The notes below the pieces were generated by a model. It searched no databases, had not been told where the DNA came from, and worked only from the letters and a program-made list of their open reading frames with translations. A DNA stretch of 64,000 bases from positions 52,939-116,938 of the forward strand of contig NZ_BADT01000041.1 of the NCBI RefSeq assembly GCF_000239855.1. Direction: 5' to 3'. The DNA comes from Pseudoalteromonas sp. BSi20652 (lineage in GTDB: Bacteria; Pseudomonadota; Gammaproteobacteria; Enterobacterales; Alteromonadaceae). Numbering within the stretch: position 1 is the stretch's first letter; each line of letters starts with the position of its first letter. Below are positions 18,613-27,380 of the stretch, one piece after another. The position numbers and the translations under genes are program-made.

Positions 18613-18638
18613 AACGGCGCTTATGCATAAGCGCCGTT
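18613..18638. terminator. Terminator after ycaO, possibly bidirectional
   Basis: A perfect palindrome with arms AACGGCGCTTATG / CATAAGCGCCGTT, with T-rich flanks on both strands. It lies 27 nt past the ycaO stop. Confidence 0.8.
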
Positions 18639-18665
18639 TATTTTTACAATGAGTGATTAAAAAAA

Positions 18666-20426
18666 TTATGAATCGCTAACTTCACGTGCCCAATGATTTT
18701 GTTTTGCCACATGTAGCTTACGGTAACCATCAAGAAGTGCTGCATGTTTTTTAAAGCCTTCAAGCGATAAACCTGGAAAAGTTAAGCCGTTAAATTGTTT
18801 TTCACTTTCGGCAATTTCTATAGCAAGCGTAACGTTATTAGCACCAAACATAAGGCCTAACGCATCTTGATAATCGGCATATTCGCGCTCGTCATCGTAT
18901 TTTATTTCAAGAATCGCTTTTAGGCATCGGAAGTGGCGCATTGCATCTTCGTTTACTTGACCTGTATGAAGTATCCAATCAACCCAATCAATCGCTTCTT
19001 CGCTGCCTGCGGCTAAGCATAGGTGCGCTTTAAGCTCACCAATACGTAGCGTATGCCAAGGTGTATCAGCATCTGTTGCAAGGCCAATAAACTCTGCAGC
19101 GCGGATAATATCGCTGTGACCTGCTTCTTCTAAGCTGTCGTAAATGTCCATCCATTGCTCTGCATCGTACTGATCAAGGGATAAGAATGTTTCGCGGAAC
19201 TTAGCGCCTTCGTTGTTGTTGCGCCAAATAAGCTCATCAACAGGGTAAATGTCTGACATACCCGGTACTAAAATACGACATGCGTATACGTTTAGGTGCG
19301 TGTAATCCATGATATAGATATCATGATCCATGCTGTGAATTAGGTCAGTACAGAAGTTATATTCTTGCTCTGTTGTGCCGCTAAAGTCCCAGTGTACAAA
19401 GTCAAAGTCAGGTTTTGCACGGAAAAAATCATGTGAAATCAAACCGCTTGAGTCAATAAAGTGCAGTTCAATGTTCTCCGGTGTTGCCACTTCATCGTTA
19501 TCAAAAGTTGCAGGTTGGAATACATCTAGCTGATCAAGACGACGACCTTGTAGTAACTCAGTTACTGTACGTTCAAGCGCGACTTCAAATGATGGATGAG
19601 CACCAAAAGAAGCAAACACAGAGCCATCAGTTGGGTTAATAAGCGTTACGCTCATTACTGGATAAATCCCCCCAAGCGATGCATCGGCAATACGTAAATG
19701 AAAGCCATGGCTGCGAAGTTCTTCACACGCTTCATGAATTTTAGGGTATTGCTTTACAACATCTTCAGGCACGATTGGTAAGCAAATGCCTTCGGCGATG
19801 ATGCGGTTTTTAATAGCGCGTTCAAATACTTCTGATAAACCTTGTACGCGAGCTTCAAACTTGGTGTTACCTGCGCTCATACCGTTAGATACAAAAATAT
19901 TACCAATAACATTTACCGGAATGTACACATCTTGATTATCGCGTTGGCGAGTGTACGGCAGGGTACAAATACCACGATCAATATTGCCTGAGTTAAAATC
20001 AAAAAGGTGTGATGCGTTAAGTTCGCGCTCTGGATCAAAGTAATCCCATAAGCTTTCATCCATAATACCTTGTGGTACTTCGTCGCCCTCTACTTCAAAC
20101 CATTTTTCACTTGGGTAATGCGTAAACTCGCCATTGGCAAATTCTTCACCTAGATAAAAGTCTGCAAAAAAGTAATTACAGCTTAAACGTTCAAAATATT
20201 CACCGAGTGCTGAGGCAATAGAGGCTTTGTCTGTTGCGCCTTTACCATTGGTAAACATAACACCGCAGTCACTGTCTTTTATATGAACCGAATAACAGTT
20301 AGCTACAGGGTTAAGCCAAAGCGCTTCTTCAACATTAATGTTTAGGGCTTCAAGCTTGTTTTGCATGGTAGAGATTGACGATTCTAGGTCGCGGTCTTTA
20401 CCTTTGATAAATGTTTTTTCAGTCAT
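18666..20426 (-). CDS. ycaO: YcaO, cyclodehydratase-like accessory factor of ribosomal protein S12 methylthiolation
   Basis: Exactly 586 residues from ATG 20426, the length of E. coli YcaO; an upstream in-frame start at 20513 would add 29 unmatched residues. Conserved text runs from FIKGKDRDLESSI through NGKGATDKASIASALGEYFE (ATP-binding YcaO core), YIPVNVIGNIFVSNGMSAGN, FASFGAH, VTELLQGR and FIDSSGLISHDFF to a helical TPR-like C-terminus. E. coli YcaO assists RimO in beta-methylthiolation of S12. It lacks the proline-rich C-terminus of azoline-forming YcaO proteins and has no peptide-toxin genes nearby, so a natural-product role is unlikely. Confidence 0.93.
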   Translation of the reverse strand: MTEKTFIKGKDRDLESSISTMQNKLEALNINVEEALWLNPVANCYSVHIKDSDCGVMFTNGKGATDKASIASALGEYFERLSCNYFFADFYLGEEFANGEFTHYPSEKWFEVEGDEVPQGIMDESLWDYFDPERELNASHLFDFNSGNIDRGICTLPYTRQRDNQDVYIPVNVIGNIFVSNGMSAGNTKFEARVQGLSEVFERAIKNRIIAEGICLPIVPEDVVKQYPKIHEACEELRSHGFHLRIADASLGGIYPVMSVTLINPTDGSVFASFGAHPSFEVALERTVTELLQGRRLDQLDVFQPATFDNDEVATPENIELHFIDSSGLISHDFFRAKPDFDFVHWDFSGTTEQEYNFCTDLIHSMDHDIYIMDYTHLNVYACRILVPGMSDIYPVDELIWRNNNEGAKFRETFLSLDQYDAEQWMDIYDSLEEAGHSDIIRAAEFIGLATDADTPWHTLRIGELKAHLCLAAGSEEAIDWVDWILHTGQVNEDAMRHFRCLKAILEIKYDDEREYADYQDALGLMFGANNVTLAIEIAESEKQFNGLTFPGLSLEGFKKHAALLDGYRKLHVAKQNHWAREVSDS

Positions 20427-20573
20427 ATTGATCTCAACTAGTTCTGCACGATGTGTGGAGCTGACATTATCGTGGATTTTGATGTTTATTTCATCCTTTG
20501 CGAGCAAGATCATGATTATTTAATAAAACTGTGGTTATTATATAGGCAACGCAAAGGGTGAAAGGGCAACTCA

Positions 20574-22859
20574 ATGTATAAACTAATCAAACGTTTGTTG
20601 TTATTAATTGTGATATTAGGGCTGGCAAGTACCGCCGTTGTTTATGGTGTACTTAGTTTAAGTTTACCTGCCCTTGATGGAAACGGACGTAGTAACGCGG
20701 TAGCAGAGCCTGTAAAAATTTCGCGCGATGCACTAGGGCAAGCCGTGATAAATGCTAATAGCCGAAACGACGCTGCCTATGGTTTAGGTTATGCGCATGG
20801 GCAAGACCGATTTTTTCAAATGGATTTACTAAGACGTAATGCCGCAGGCGAGCTAAGTGAGTTATTTGGAGAAGCCGCGCTGGGGCTCGATAAAAAAATG
20901 CGTTTTCATCAATTACGTAAACGCAGCCACGCTATTTTACAAACCTTACCTAAGACCGATAAGCAATTACTTAAGAGTTACGCTCAAGGTGTAAACGAAG
21001 GCTTAGCGCAAGTAGGGTATTCAAGCTTTGAATATTTACTAACAGGTGCAATACAAAAACCATGGCAAAGTGAAGATAGCCTACTTGTGATATTTAGCAT
21101 GTATCTTGATTTACAAAGCGCTACATTTGAGCGTGACCAAGCACTTATTCAAATTGAGCAAGCGTACACAAAGCAAATGGTTGATTTTTTAACGCAACCA
21201 AGTAAGTACCAAGCCGCACTTGATGGCAGTAAACTAGCACCTTATAACGGCGGCATACCTACTTTGCCAATTCAAACACAACAGACAGTTAAAAGCATTG
21301 AAGCCAACCAAGAGCGCGGCAGTAACAACTGGGCAGTTACAGGAGCGTTGACTAAAACAGGCGCTGGTATGGTGTCGGATGATATGCATTTATCGATGGC
21401 AGTGCCTGTAATTTGGTACAGAGCACAATTAAATTACATGCACAGTGGTGAGCAGACTCAGGTGACCGGTGTATCGCTGCCCGGAGCGCCTGCCATTGTG
21501 GTTGGCACTAACAATAATGTTGCATGGGGGTTTACTAACGGTTATTTAGATACAGCCGATTGGATTGCATTAAACGATGATAGTAAAACATGGCAAGTTG
21601 ATGAACCTATTGCATTACCCGATGGGGAGATCGAAAACTACTCATTAATACTCAGCGAATATGGCCCTGTAAAATACATTAACGAAAAACCTTATGCATT
21701 GAGCTGGGCTGCACATCAGCCTTACGCCGTTAATATGCAACTATTAAAGTTAGAGCAAGCCAAAACAGTTGATGATGCACTTACTGTAGCAAGCGATGTG
21801 GGAATACCTGTGCAAAACCTAATGGTGGTAGATAGCCAAGGTAGCGCAGCATGGAAAAATATGGGTGGTATACCGGCGCGTAAAACGCCAAGTGAGCTTG
21901 GCGTAAATGCCGATGACTACTCAGTGCTTTGGCAGCAAACCGAATTAGAACGCCCGTTTGTTAAAAACCCACAAAGCGGGCGATTATGGACTGGTAACTC
22001 TCGCGTGGTATCGGCTGAAGATAATACCCGTTTTGGTAATGGTGGTTATGCACTCGGCGCGCGTTCGAGTCAAATTCGCGACAGATTATTTGAAAAACAA
22101 ACATTTGCAGAGAGCGACTTTTACGCACTACAGCTCGATAACCAAGCTCGCTTTTTAATGCCTTGGCATGCTTTGCTATTAAAGCAATTAAAAGCCAATA
22201 CAGCTAAAAATCAGCAATATATAACAGCGCTTGAAAACTGGCAGCAATGTGCGTGTCCAACCTCTATAGGGTATACCTTAGTTAAGCGTTACCGCGATGA
22301 AGTGATTAATATTTTATTTAGTAATATTGAAAGCCAATTAAATAAACAACAAGGCACGCTTAAATATGTAAAGCGAGATTTAGAGCCCGCAGTGTGGCAG
22401 CTTATTAACAACAAACCCGACACATGGATAAACCCACAATTTAAAAATTGGGATGCACAATTACGTGGCGCATTTAACCAAACTATTACTAAGCTTACTG
22501 AGCAGTTTGGCAATAATGTGCAAGGCTGGCAGTGGGGTAAGGTCAACGAGTTAGTAATAGAGCATCCGTTTGCAAAGCAAATGCCGCTGCTTGCTAAATT
22601 GTTAAATATGCCAACAGCAGCGGGTTTTGGAGATAGCTTCATGCCAGCAGTACAAAGGCGTAGTTTTGGTGCATCACAGCGTTTTATTGCGCAACCAGGG
22701 CATTTAGAACATGCGATTTTAGCTATTCCGGGTGGTCAATCGGGTCACCCTTTATCTGAATTTTATAGGGCGGGTTTTGATGACTACGTAGAGGGTAATC
22801 ATACGCCTTTATTGCCGCAAACGCTTATGCATCAAATAGTGATAAAACCTATTAAATAA
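20574..22859 (+). CDS. S45 penicillin-acylase-family amidohydrolase
   Basis: A 761-residue Ntn-hydrolase precursor. One N-terminal membrane segment (about 7-27) exports it to the periplasm. The alpha chain (to 249) has GYAHGQDRFFQMDLLRRNAAGELSE-type signature (GLGYAHGQDRFFQMDLLRR). Autocleavage is expected before Ser250 in ERGSNNWAV, which becomes the N-terminal nucleophile of the beta chain; HPLSEFYRAG-type text near the C-terminus is typical. Family members cleave amides of penicillins, cephalosporins or N-acyl-homoserine lactones; specificity cannot be read from sequence. It is divergent from ycaO and 79 nt before an exported metallo-hydrolase gene in the same direction. Confidence 0.92.
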   Translation: MYKLIKRLLLLIVILGLASTAVVYGVLSLSLPALDGNGRSNAVAEPVKISRDALGQAVINANSRNDAAYGLGYAHGQDRFFQMDLLRRNAAGELSELFGEAALGLDKKMRFHQLRKRSHAILQTLPKTDKQLLKSYAQGVNEGLAQVGYSSFEYLLTGAIQKPWQSEDSLLVIFSMYLDLQSATFERDQALIQIEQAYTKQMVDFLTQPSKYQAALDGSKLAPYNGGIPTLPIQTQQTVKSIEANQERGSNNWAVTGALTKTGAGMVSDDMHLSMAVPVIWYRAQLNYMHSGEQTQVTGVSLPGAPAIVVGTNNNVAWGFTNGYLDTADWIALNDDSKTWQVDEPIALPDGEIENYSLILSEYGPVKYINEKPYALSWAAHQPYAVNMQLLKLEQAKTVDDALTVASDVGIPVQNLMVVDSQGSAAWKNMGGIPARKTPSELGVNADDYSVLWQQTELERPFVKNPQSGRLWTGNSRVVSAEDNTRFGNGGYALGARSSQIRDRLFEKQTFAESDFYALQLDNQARFLMPWHALLLKQLKANTAKNQQYITALENWQQCACPTSIGYTLVKRYRDEVINILFSNIESQLNKQQGTLKYVKRDLEPAVWQLINNKPDTWINPQFKNWDAQLRGAFNQTITKLTEQFGNNVQGWQWGKVNELVIEHPFAKQMPLLAKLLNMPTAAGFGDSFMPAVQRRSFGASQRFIAQPGHLEHAILAIPGGQSGHPLSEFYRAGFDDYVEGNHTPLLPQTLMHQIVIKPIK

Positions 22860-22938
22860 TGATTAAGTTATATAAGAGTGAGCTTAAATAGTGATAAAAA
22901 CGTTCTATATTAATTACTTTATACAACAGAGAACTAAA

Positions 22939-23787
22939 ATGAAAAAAATACTACCCGCATTAATAACAGGTTTATTACTGAGTACAGCAGCGCAAGCAGA
23001 TGATGGTCCAGTAACAGCACAAAAATTAAGTGATCATGTATACGTACTATTTGGGCAAGGCGGTAATATTGCTGCAAGTGTAGGTGATGATGGCATTTAT
23101 ATTATTGATGATCAGTTTGCCAAACTATCAGATGATATTAAAAAAACGATTAGCGATTTAAAACCAGGCAGCGCAGAGTTTGTTATTAATACGCATCATC
23201 ATGGCGATCATACCGGTGGCAACGAAAATTTTGCTAAAGCGGGGGCGCACGTTATAGCCCACGACAATGTACACAAACGTTTAGAAGAGCAGCACGGCGA
23301 GGGGTCAGACTTTTTACCGCGCATTAGTTTTGGTCACGATTTAAAACTACATTTTAATAACGAACACGCCCATGTAGTGCATTACGAACATGCGCACACC
23401 GATGGCGACTCGGTTATCTTTTTTAGTAACGACAACATAGTACACATGGGCGACATTTATTTTAACTTTGGCAGCTTACCGTTTGTTGATGTAGATAGTG
23501 GTGGTAGCGTTGATGGTATTTTAGCTGCAGTAGATGATGTGGTTAAACAAATTGACGATAAAACACAAGTAATACCAGGACATGGCAAGGTAAGCGACCG
23601 TTCAGGACTTATAGCGTATGGTAAGCTAGTGCAAAGCGCGAAAGATATCATGCTAAAAGCAATGCAAAATGATGCGAGCTTAGAGCAAGTGCTTAAGGCT
23701 GACCCATTGGCTGAGCTGAATCTTAAATACGCAGGCTGGTTGCCAAAAGAGAAAGTAACTACGCTTTTTTATCGCAGCTTAAAGTAG
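22939..23787 (+). CDS. Exported metallo-beta-lactamase-fold hydrolase
   Basis: A 282-residue protein from ATG 22939, the start of a signal peptide (MKKILPALITGLLLSTAAQA); an upstream start at 22891 would mask it. The zinc motif is H86-x-H88-x-D90-H91 in NTHHHGDHTGGN, with later ligands in HAHTDGDS (His/Asp) and IPGHGKV. It is therefore a binuclear metallo-hydrolase of the periplasm. Many secreted relatives are annotated only as MBL-fold hydrolases; beta-lactamase or lactonase activity cannot be inferred. It follows the S45 acylase closely and ends at a strong terminator. Confidence 0.9.
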   Translation: MKKILPALITGLLLSTAAQADDGPVTAQKLSDHVYVLFGQGGNIAASVGDDGIYIIDDQFAKLSDDIKKTISDLKPGSAEFVINTHHHGDHTGGNENFAKAGAHVIAHDNVHKRLEEQHGEGSDFLPRISFGHDLKLHFNNEHAHVVHYEHAHTDGDSVIFFSNDNIVHMGDIYFNFGSLPFVDVDSGGSVDGILAAVDDVVKQIDDKTQVIPGHGKVSDRSGLIAYGKLVQSAKDIMLKAMQNDASLEQVLKADPLAELNLKYAGWLPKEKVTTLFYRSLK

Positions 23788-23813
23788 TACATCTAAAGTA
23801 AAAAACATGATAC

Positions 23814-23865
23814 AAAGCTGAGTGTATTCTTGATTTAATCGAGCGTACATTCGGCTTTTATTTTT
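23814..23865 (+). terminator. Long terminator hairpin between the MBL-fold and GNAT-nitrilase genes
   Basis: A 13-bp stem (AAAGCTGAGTGTA with TACATTCGGCTTT, two G-U pairs) topped by a second stem CTTGA / TCGAG, followed by a T-rich tail. It ends about 10 nt before the SD of the next gene, so the downstream promoter would have to lie within or before it. Confidence 0.75.
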
Positions 23866-23887
23866 CTTATGCCCAAAGGAGTTGTGT

Positions 23888-25420
23888 ATGTCGGCAGAAA
23901 AAACCCATCTTGAAATTTGTAACTTAACCAGAGAGCAATATCCGCAAATCAAAACCTTGATGGATCAAGCGTATCCCGATTTAGGCGGTGCGTGGCCAAG
24001 TCATACCATTTTTAGATTAATAGACCAATTTCCTGAAGGGCAAATAGGTATTGTAGATGATGGTGTGCTGGTGGGCTTAGCATTAAGCGTGCAAGTTGAT
24101 TACACACGTTTTTCAAACCCGCATACATACGAAGACATCGCAGATGGTCATGACCGCGTATTTAGCGATACCGATGGGGACGCGCTATACGGCTTAGATG
24201 TTGCTATTAGTGAAAGTCACAGAGGCATGCGTTTAGGTCGTCGCCTTTATGATGCCCGTAAAGAACTGTGCCGCCAATATAACCTACGCGCTATTTTAGC
24301 GGGTGGGCGTATTCCGCGTTATTACAATCACAGCAGTGAAATGACGCCAATGGAGTACATTGCAAAAGTAGATCAGAGGGAGCTGTACGATCCTATTTTA
24401 AGCTTTCAGTTGTCTAATGATTTTCAGGTAAAGCGTTTACTTAAAAAGTATTTACCGGAGGATCAAGAGTCAGTAGGTTACGCCACTTTACTTGAGTGGA
24501 ATAACATTATGTATGAACCAACCGACACGGTACTCGAGTCAACTAAATCAATTGTGCGCGTAGGTGCTGTGCAATGGCAAATGCGTTGTGTTGAATCGGT
24601 TGAAGAAATGCTAAAGCAGGTTGAATACTTTGTAGATACCGTATCTGACTACAAAAGTGATTTTATTCTATTCCCTGAATTTTTTAACGCGCCACTAATG
24701 GGATTAGGAAATCAAAGCAACCAAACCGAAGCGATTCGTTATTTAGCTGAATACACCGAAACGTTTAAGAATGCCATGTCGCGTATGGCAATAGAATACA
24801 ACGCCAATATTATTACCGGCTCTATGCCGCTTGCCGAAGACGATAAAATTTATAACGTGAGTTATTTATGCCACCGCAGCGGTAAAATAGACGAGCAACG
24901 TAAAATACATATTACTCCGCATGAACAAAACGATTGGGTTATTCAAGGCGGCGACAAAATTGCTGTATTTGATACTGATGCAGGGCGTGTAGGTATTCAA
25001 ATTTGTTATGACGTAGAGTTTCCGGAGCTTTCACGCATATTGGCCAAACAAGGGCTAGATATTTTGTTCGTCCCATTTTGGACCGACACTAAAAACAGCT
25101 ACTTACGTGTTCGCCATTGTGCACAAGCGCGTGCAATAGAAAACGAATGTTATGTGGTTATTGCAGGTTCAGTGGGTAATTTACCACAAGTAGAAAGCCT
25201 TGATGTGCAGTACTCACAATCGGCTGTGTTAACGCCATCGGACTTTTCGTTCCCGCACGATGCAACACTTAACGAAGCTACGCCAAACACCGAAATGCTA
25301 TTATTTAGCGACCTTGATATGGATAAGCTAAAAATTCTTCACAGTGAAGGCACAGTACGTAACTTAAAAGATCGCCGCGAAGATTTATACGAGGTTATTG
25401 TGAAAAAGAGAGATGTTTAA
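23888..25420 (+). CDS. GNAT acetyltransferase-nitrilase fusion protein
   Basis: A 510-residue two-domain enzyme from ATG 23888 (SD aaagga 7 nt upstream; an in-frame TTG at 23882 is less likely). Residues 1-200 form a GNAT domain with the acetyl-CoA loop in SHRGMRLGRRLYDARKEL. Residues 225-500 form a carbon-nitrogen hydrolase with catalytic Glu264 (FPEFFN), Lys339 (EQRKIHITP) and Cys373 (IQICYDVEFPE). Such fusions are widespread but their substrates are unknown; an amide formed or cleaved together with an acyl transfer is likely. The stop shares a base with the SMR gene start (TAATG), so the two are translationally coupled. Confidence 0.92.
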   Translation: MSAEKTHLEICNLTREQYPQIKTLMDQAYPDLGGAWPSHTIFRLIDQFPEGQIGIVDDGVLVGLALSVQVDYTRFSNPHTYEDIADGHDRVFSDTDGDALYGLDVAISESHRGMRLGRRLYDARKELCRQYNLRAILAGGRIPRYYNHSSEMTPMEYIAKVDQRELYDPILSFQLSNDFQVKRLLKKYLPEDQESVGYATLLEWNNIMYEPTDTVLESTKSIVRVGAVQWQMRCVESVEEMLKQVEYFVDTVSDYKSDFILFPEFFNAPLMGLGNQSNQTEAIRYLAEYTETFKNAMSRMAIEYNANIITGSMPLAEDDKIYNVSYLCHRSGKIDEQRKIHITPHEQNDWVIQGGDKIAVFDTDAGRVGIQICYDVEFPELSRILAKQGLDILFVPFWTDTKNSYLRVRHCAQARAIENECYVVIAGSVGNLPQVESLDVQYSQSAVLTPSDFSFPHDATLNEATPNTEMLLFSDLDMDKLKILHSEGTVRNLKDRREDLYEVIVKKRDV

Positions 25421-25737
25421 TGGCGTGGATGTACTTAATTATTGCTGGGTTACTTGAAATTGGCTGGCCGATTGGCTTAAAAATTTCGCAAAACGCTGAT
25501 ACACGCTGGCAAGGCATCGCAATAGCGGTGGCATTTTTAGTCGCTAGTGGTTTTATGTTGTGGCTTGCACAAAGGCAAATATCAATGGGTACTTCATACG
25601 CCGTGTGGACAGGTATTGGCGCCGCCGGTACGTTTTTAGTGGGTATATTGTTTTATAACGATGCCGCTACGTTTGGTCGTATTGCGGGAGTATTAATGAT
25701 TATTAGCGGTGTGATAACACTTAAAATAAGCTCTTAG
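25420..25737 (+). CDS. sugE: SMR-family exporter, SugE/Gdx type
   Basis: A 105-residue four-helix transporter that works as a dual-topology dimer. Glu13 in GLLEIGWP is the essential proton/substrate residue, and GTSYAVWTGIGAAGTFLVGI is the SMR signature. The SugE/Gdx branch exports guanidinium, or with less selectivity quaternary amines. It overlaps the preceding fusion gene by one base (TAATG), suggesting a shared small-molecule substrate such as a guanidino or amine product (inference). No guanidine riboswitch is recognisable upstream. Confidence 0.9.
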   Translation: MAWMYLIIAGLLEIGWPIGLKISQNADTRWQGIAIAVAFLVASGFMLWLAQRQISMGTSYAVWTGIGAAGTFLVGILFYNDAATFGRIAGVLMIISGVITLKISS

Positions 25738-25769
25738 AATCAGTTCTTAAAGCTATAAAAAATTATAAC

Positions 25770-25798
25770 AGCGCAGGTATAAAAGCCTGCGCTTTTTT
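25770..25798 (+). terminator. Terminator after sugE
   Basis: Stem AGCGCAGG / CCTGCGCT with an eight-base loop and a run of six T. Confidence 0.9.
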
Positions 25799-25804
25799 AT
25801 GCTC

Positions 25805-26692
25805 TTAACTTGGCAACATGACCAAAATAGCGGCAATGGCTATGAGTATTAAGCCTGCAGTATCTTGTTTTTTAAGTGGCTGCTTTAACCAAAGTACGGC
25901 AATTAGCATGGTAAAAAATACTTCAACCTGTCCAAGTGTTTTAACGTAAGCAACGTGCTGTAAGCTCATTGCACTAAACCAGCCAATAGAACCGACACAA
26001 CTAAAAACACTAATTGCGGCTGTAGTACCTTTGTATTGCCACAGTTTACTAAGTGTTTGCGGCTCTTTTAATAATAAATAACCCAGTAGTATTAGCGTTT
26101 GTAAGCTAATTACAAACAGCAAAACCCAAGCGGCTGAGTGTGGAAATAATAATCCTGAGTTTAAGCTCGCTTCACGTACCCACAGTGAGGTAAGTGCAAA
26201 GCAAGTACCACAAGCAAGGCCTAGTAATGCGGTTTTAGCATTAAAGTGTTTAACGCTTGTTATGCCGCTGAGTAGCAATACGGCAATAGCGCCAAAAAAC
26301 ACACCAAGCCAACCGAGTAAAGAAAGTGCCGAGCCAAAAAATAATACACCTAAAATGGCTGCTACTAACGCCTCGCTTTTGGCAAGCCCAGCACCTACGG
26401 CGTAATTATTCATTTTAAATAACTTAACCATTAAACCAGTGGCAAGTATTTGCATAACACTTGCACCTATAATAAATCCCCAAAAGGCATTATTAAACGT
26501 AGGCATAGCGGTATCTTGATATTGATACAAACCATATAAATAGACGGCAGCAATAGGGCCTGCAATAATAAAGCGGGAGAGGGTTACGCCAGCAACACTC
26601 ACATCGTTGCTTAATTTACTTTGCAGGGCATTACGCCATGCTTGCATAAAGGCGGCTAAAAAAGTGAAAAATATCCAGGTCATGGTCGTCAT
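25805..26692 (-). CDS. EamA/DMT-superfamily permease
   Basis: A permease with two EamA repeats and about ten membrane helices. The start is uncertain: the frame stays open to a GTG at 26791, but the first helix (MTWIFFTFLAAFMQAWRNALQ) begins at ATG 26692 or 26683, and I use 26692 (about 295 residues). Repeat 1 has FMQAWRNALQSKLS and SRFIIAGPIAAVYLYG; repeat 2 ends VAYVKTLGQVEVFFTMLIAVLWLKQPL and LILIAIAAILVML. The substrate is unknown. Expression may be controlled by the 17-bp palindrome at 26774-26790. It converges on sugE. Confidence 0.85.
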   Translation of the reverse strand: MTTMTWIFFTFLAAFMQAWRNALQSKLSNDVSVAGVTLSRFIIAGPIAAVYLYGLYQYQDTAMPTFNNAFWGFIIGASVMQILATGLMVKLFKMNNYAVGAGLAKSEALVAAILGVLFFGSALSLLGWLGVFFGAIAVLLLSGITSVKHFNAKTALLGLACGTCFALTSLWVREASLNSGLLFPHSAAWVLLFVISLQTLILLGYLLLKEPQTLSKLWQYKGTTAAISVFSCVGSIGWFSAMSLQHVAYVKTLGQVEVFFTMLIAVLWLKQPLKKQDTAGLILIAIAAILVMLPS

Positions 26693-26773
26693 CGTTAAAA
26701 TGTAAGGCAGTAAAGTTAACAAGCTTTGTGAAGTAAAGCGATGCATTAACCACGATGTTGAATATTCATCATC

Positions 26774-26790
26774 TGCGACATTATGTCGCA
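26774..26790. promoter_or_regulatory. 17-bp perfect palindrome, predicted operator of the EamA gene
   Basis: TGCGACAT, one central base, then ATGTCGCA. It lies upstream of the likely EamA start, near a possible promoter on the minus strand. The binding protein is unknown. Confidence 0.5.
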
Positions 26791-26837
26791 CGGGTTTGAG
26801 GATATATTTAGCTATAGTAAGCCTGATGTTATTGTTA

Positions 26838-26878
26838 GCCGCCAGCGTTTGTCATAAAACGTATCTGGCGGCTTTTTT
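26838..26878 (+). terminator. Terminator-like hairpin upstream of the MAPEG gene
   Basis: Arms GCCGCCAG / CTGGCGGC, an inner stem CGTTT / AAACG and six T at the right. It points rightward but no rightward gene ends before it, so it may be an attenuator in the MAPEG leader or the end of a short RNA. Confidence 0.7.
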
Positions 26879-26922
26879 ATTGCGCTTATGCTAAATTATC
26901 CGAAACATCAAAAGGATAAATT

Positions 26923-27306
26923 ATGACAACATTAGTTGTATGTGCATTACTTGCGGTATTAATGCCTTACTTTGCAAAAGTGCCGGTTGCTATAGCAATG
27001 GCAAAATTAGGTCGATACGACAATAAACACCCAAGGGCGCAACAAACAAAACTAACTGGCTTTGGTGCACGGGCGCTCGCTGCTCATCAAAACTGTTTTG
27101 AATCGCTTGCTGTTTTTGCTGTCGCTATTGCAGTTGTACTGGGCACTAACTCTGTAGGTGCAATGACAGAAATGTTAGCGGTTACGCATATTGTGTCGCG
27201 TATTTTGTATTGCGTATTTTACTATATGAACCTAGATATAATTCGCTCATTAGTGTGGTTTATTGGTTTGGGTACGGCCATTGCCATGATTGTGGTGAGT
27301 TTGTAA
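26923..27306 (+). CDS. MAPEG-family membrane protein
   Basis: A 127-residue four-helix protein. The MAPEG signature is seen in NKHPRAQQTKLTGFGARALAAHQNCFESLAVFA-type text (RALAAHQNCFESLAVFA) and the final helices with HIVSRILYCVFYYMNLDIIRS, where the RxLYxxxYY pattern is characteristic. Eukaryotic relatives are glutathione-dependent enzymes; bacterial roles are mostly undefined. SD aaagga precedes the ATG. It stands as a single gene with a hairpin upstream and another downstream. Confidence 0.88.
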   Translation: MTTLVVCALLAVLMPYFAKVPVAIAMAKLGRYDNKHPRAQQTKLTGFGARALAAHQNCFESLAVFAVAIAVVLGTNSVGAMTEMLAVTHIVSRILYCVFYYMNLDIIRSLVWFIGLGTAIAMIVVSL

Positions 27307-27323
27307 CTTTATAGCGTAAAACC

Positions 27324-27358
27324 ACAAAGCAAGCAGCCTAAAAGGGCGCTTGCTTTGT
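27324..27358. terminator. Shared hairpin between convergent MAPEG and M56 genes
   Basis: Arms ACAAAGCAAGC / GCTTGCTTTGT of 11 bp with a 13-nt loop. The T-run is weak on both strands. Confidence 0.55.
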
Positions 27359-27380
27359 AGTCTTGAACAGCTCGGTTGCG

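Noticed and set aside
18666-20426. RiPP cluster based on the YcaO domain.
   Set aside because: The protein matches E. coli YcaO end to end, and no precursor peptide, dehydrogenase or transporter gene is adjacent.
22289-22642. 117-residue reverse ORF within the S45 acylase gene.
   Set aside because: Antisense shadow without SD or recognisable domain.
23788-23887. Guanidine riboswitch upstream of the GNAT-nitrilase/sugE pair.
   Set aside because: The sequence has one long terminator hairpin and none of the paired ACGR-loop hairpins expected for guanidine-II.
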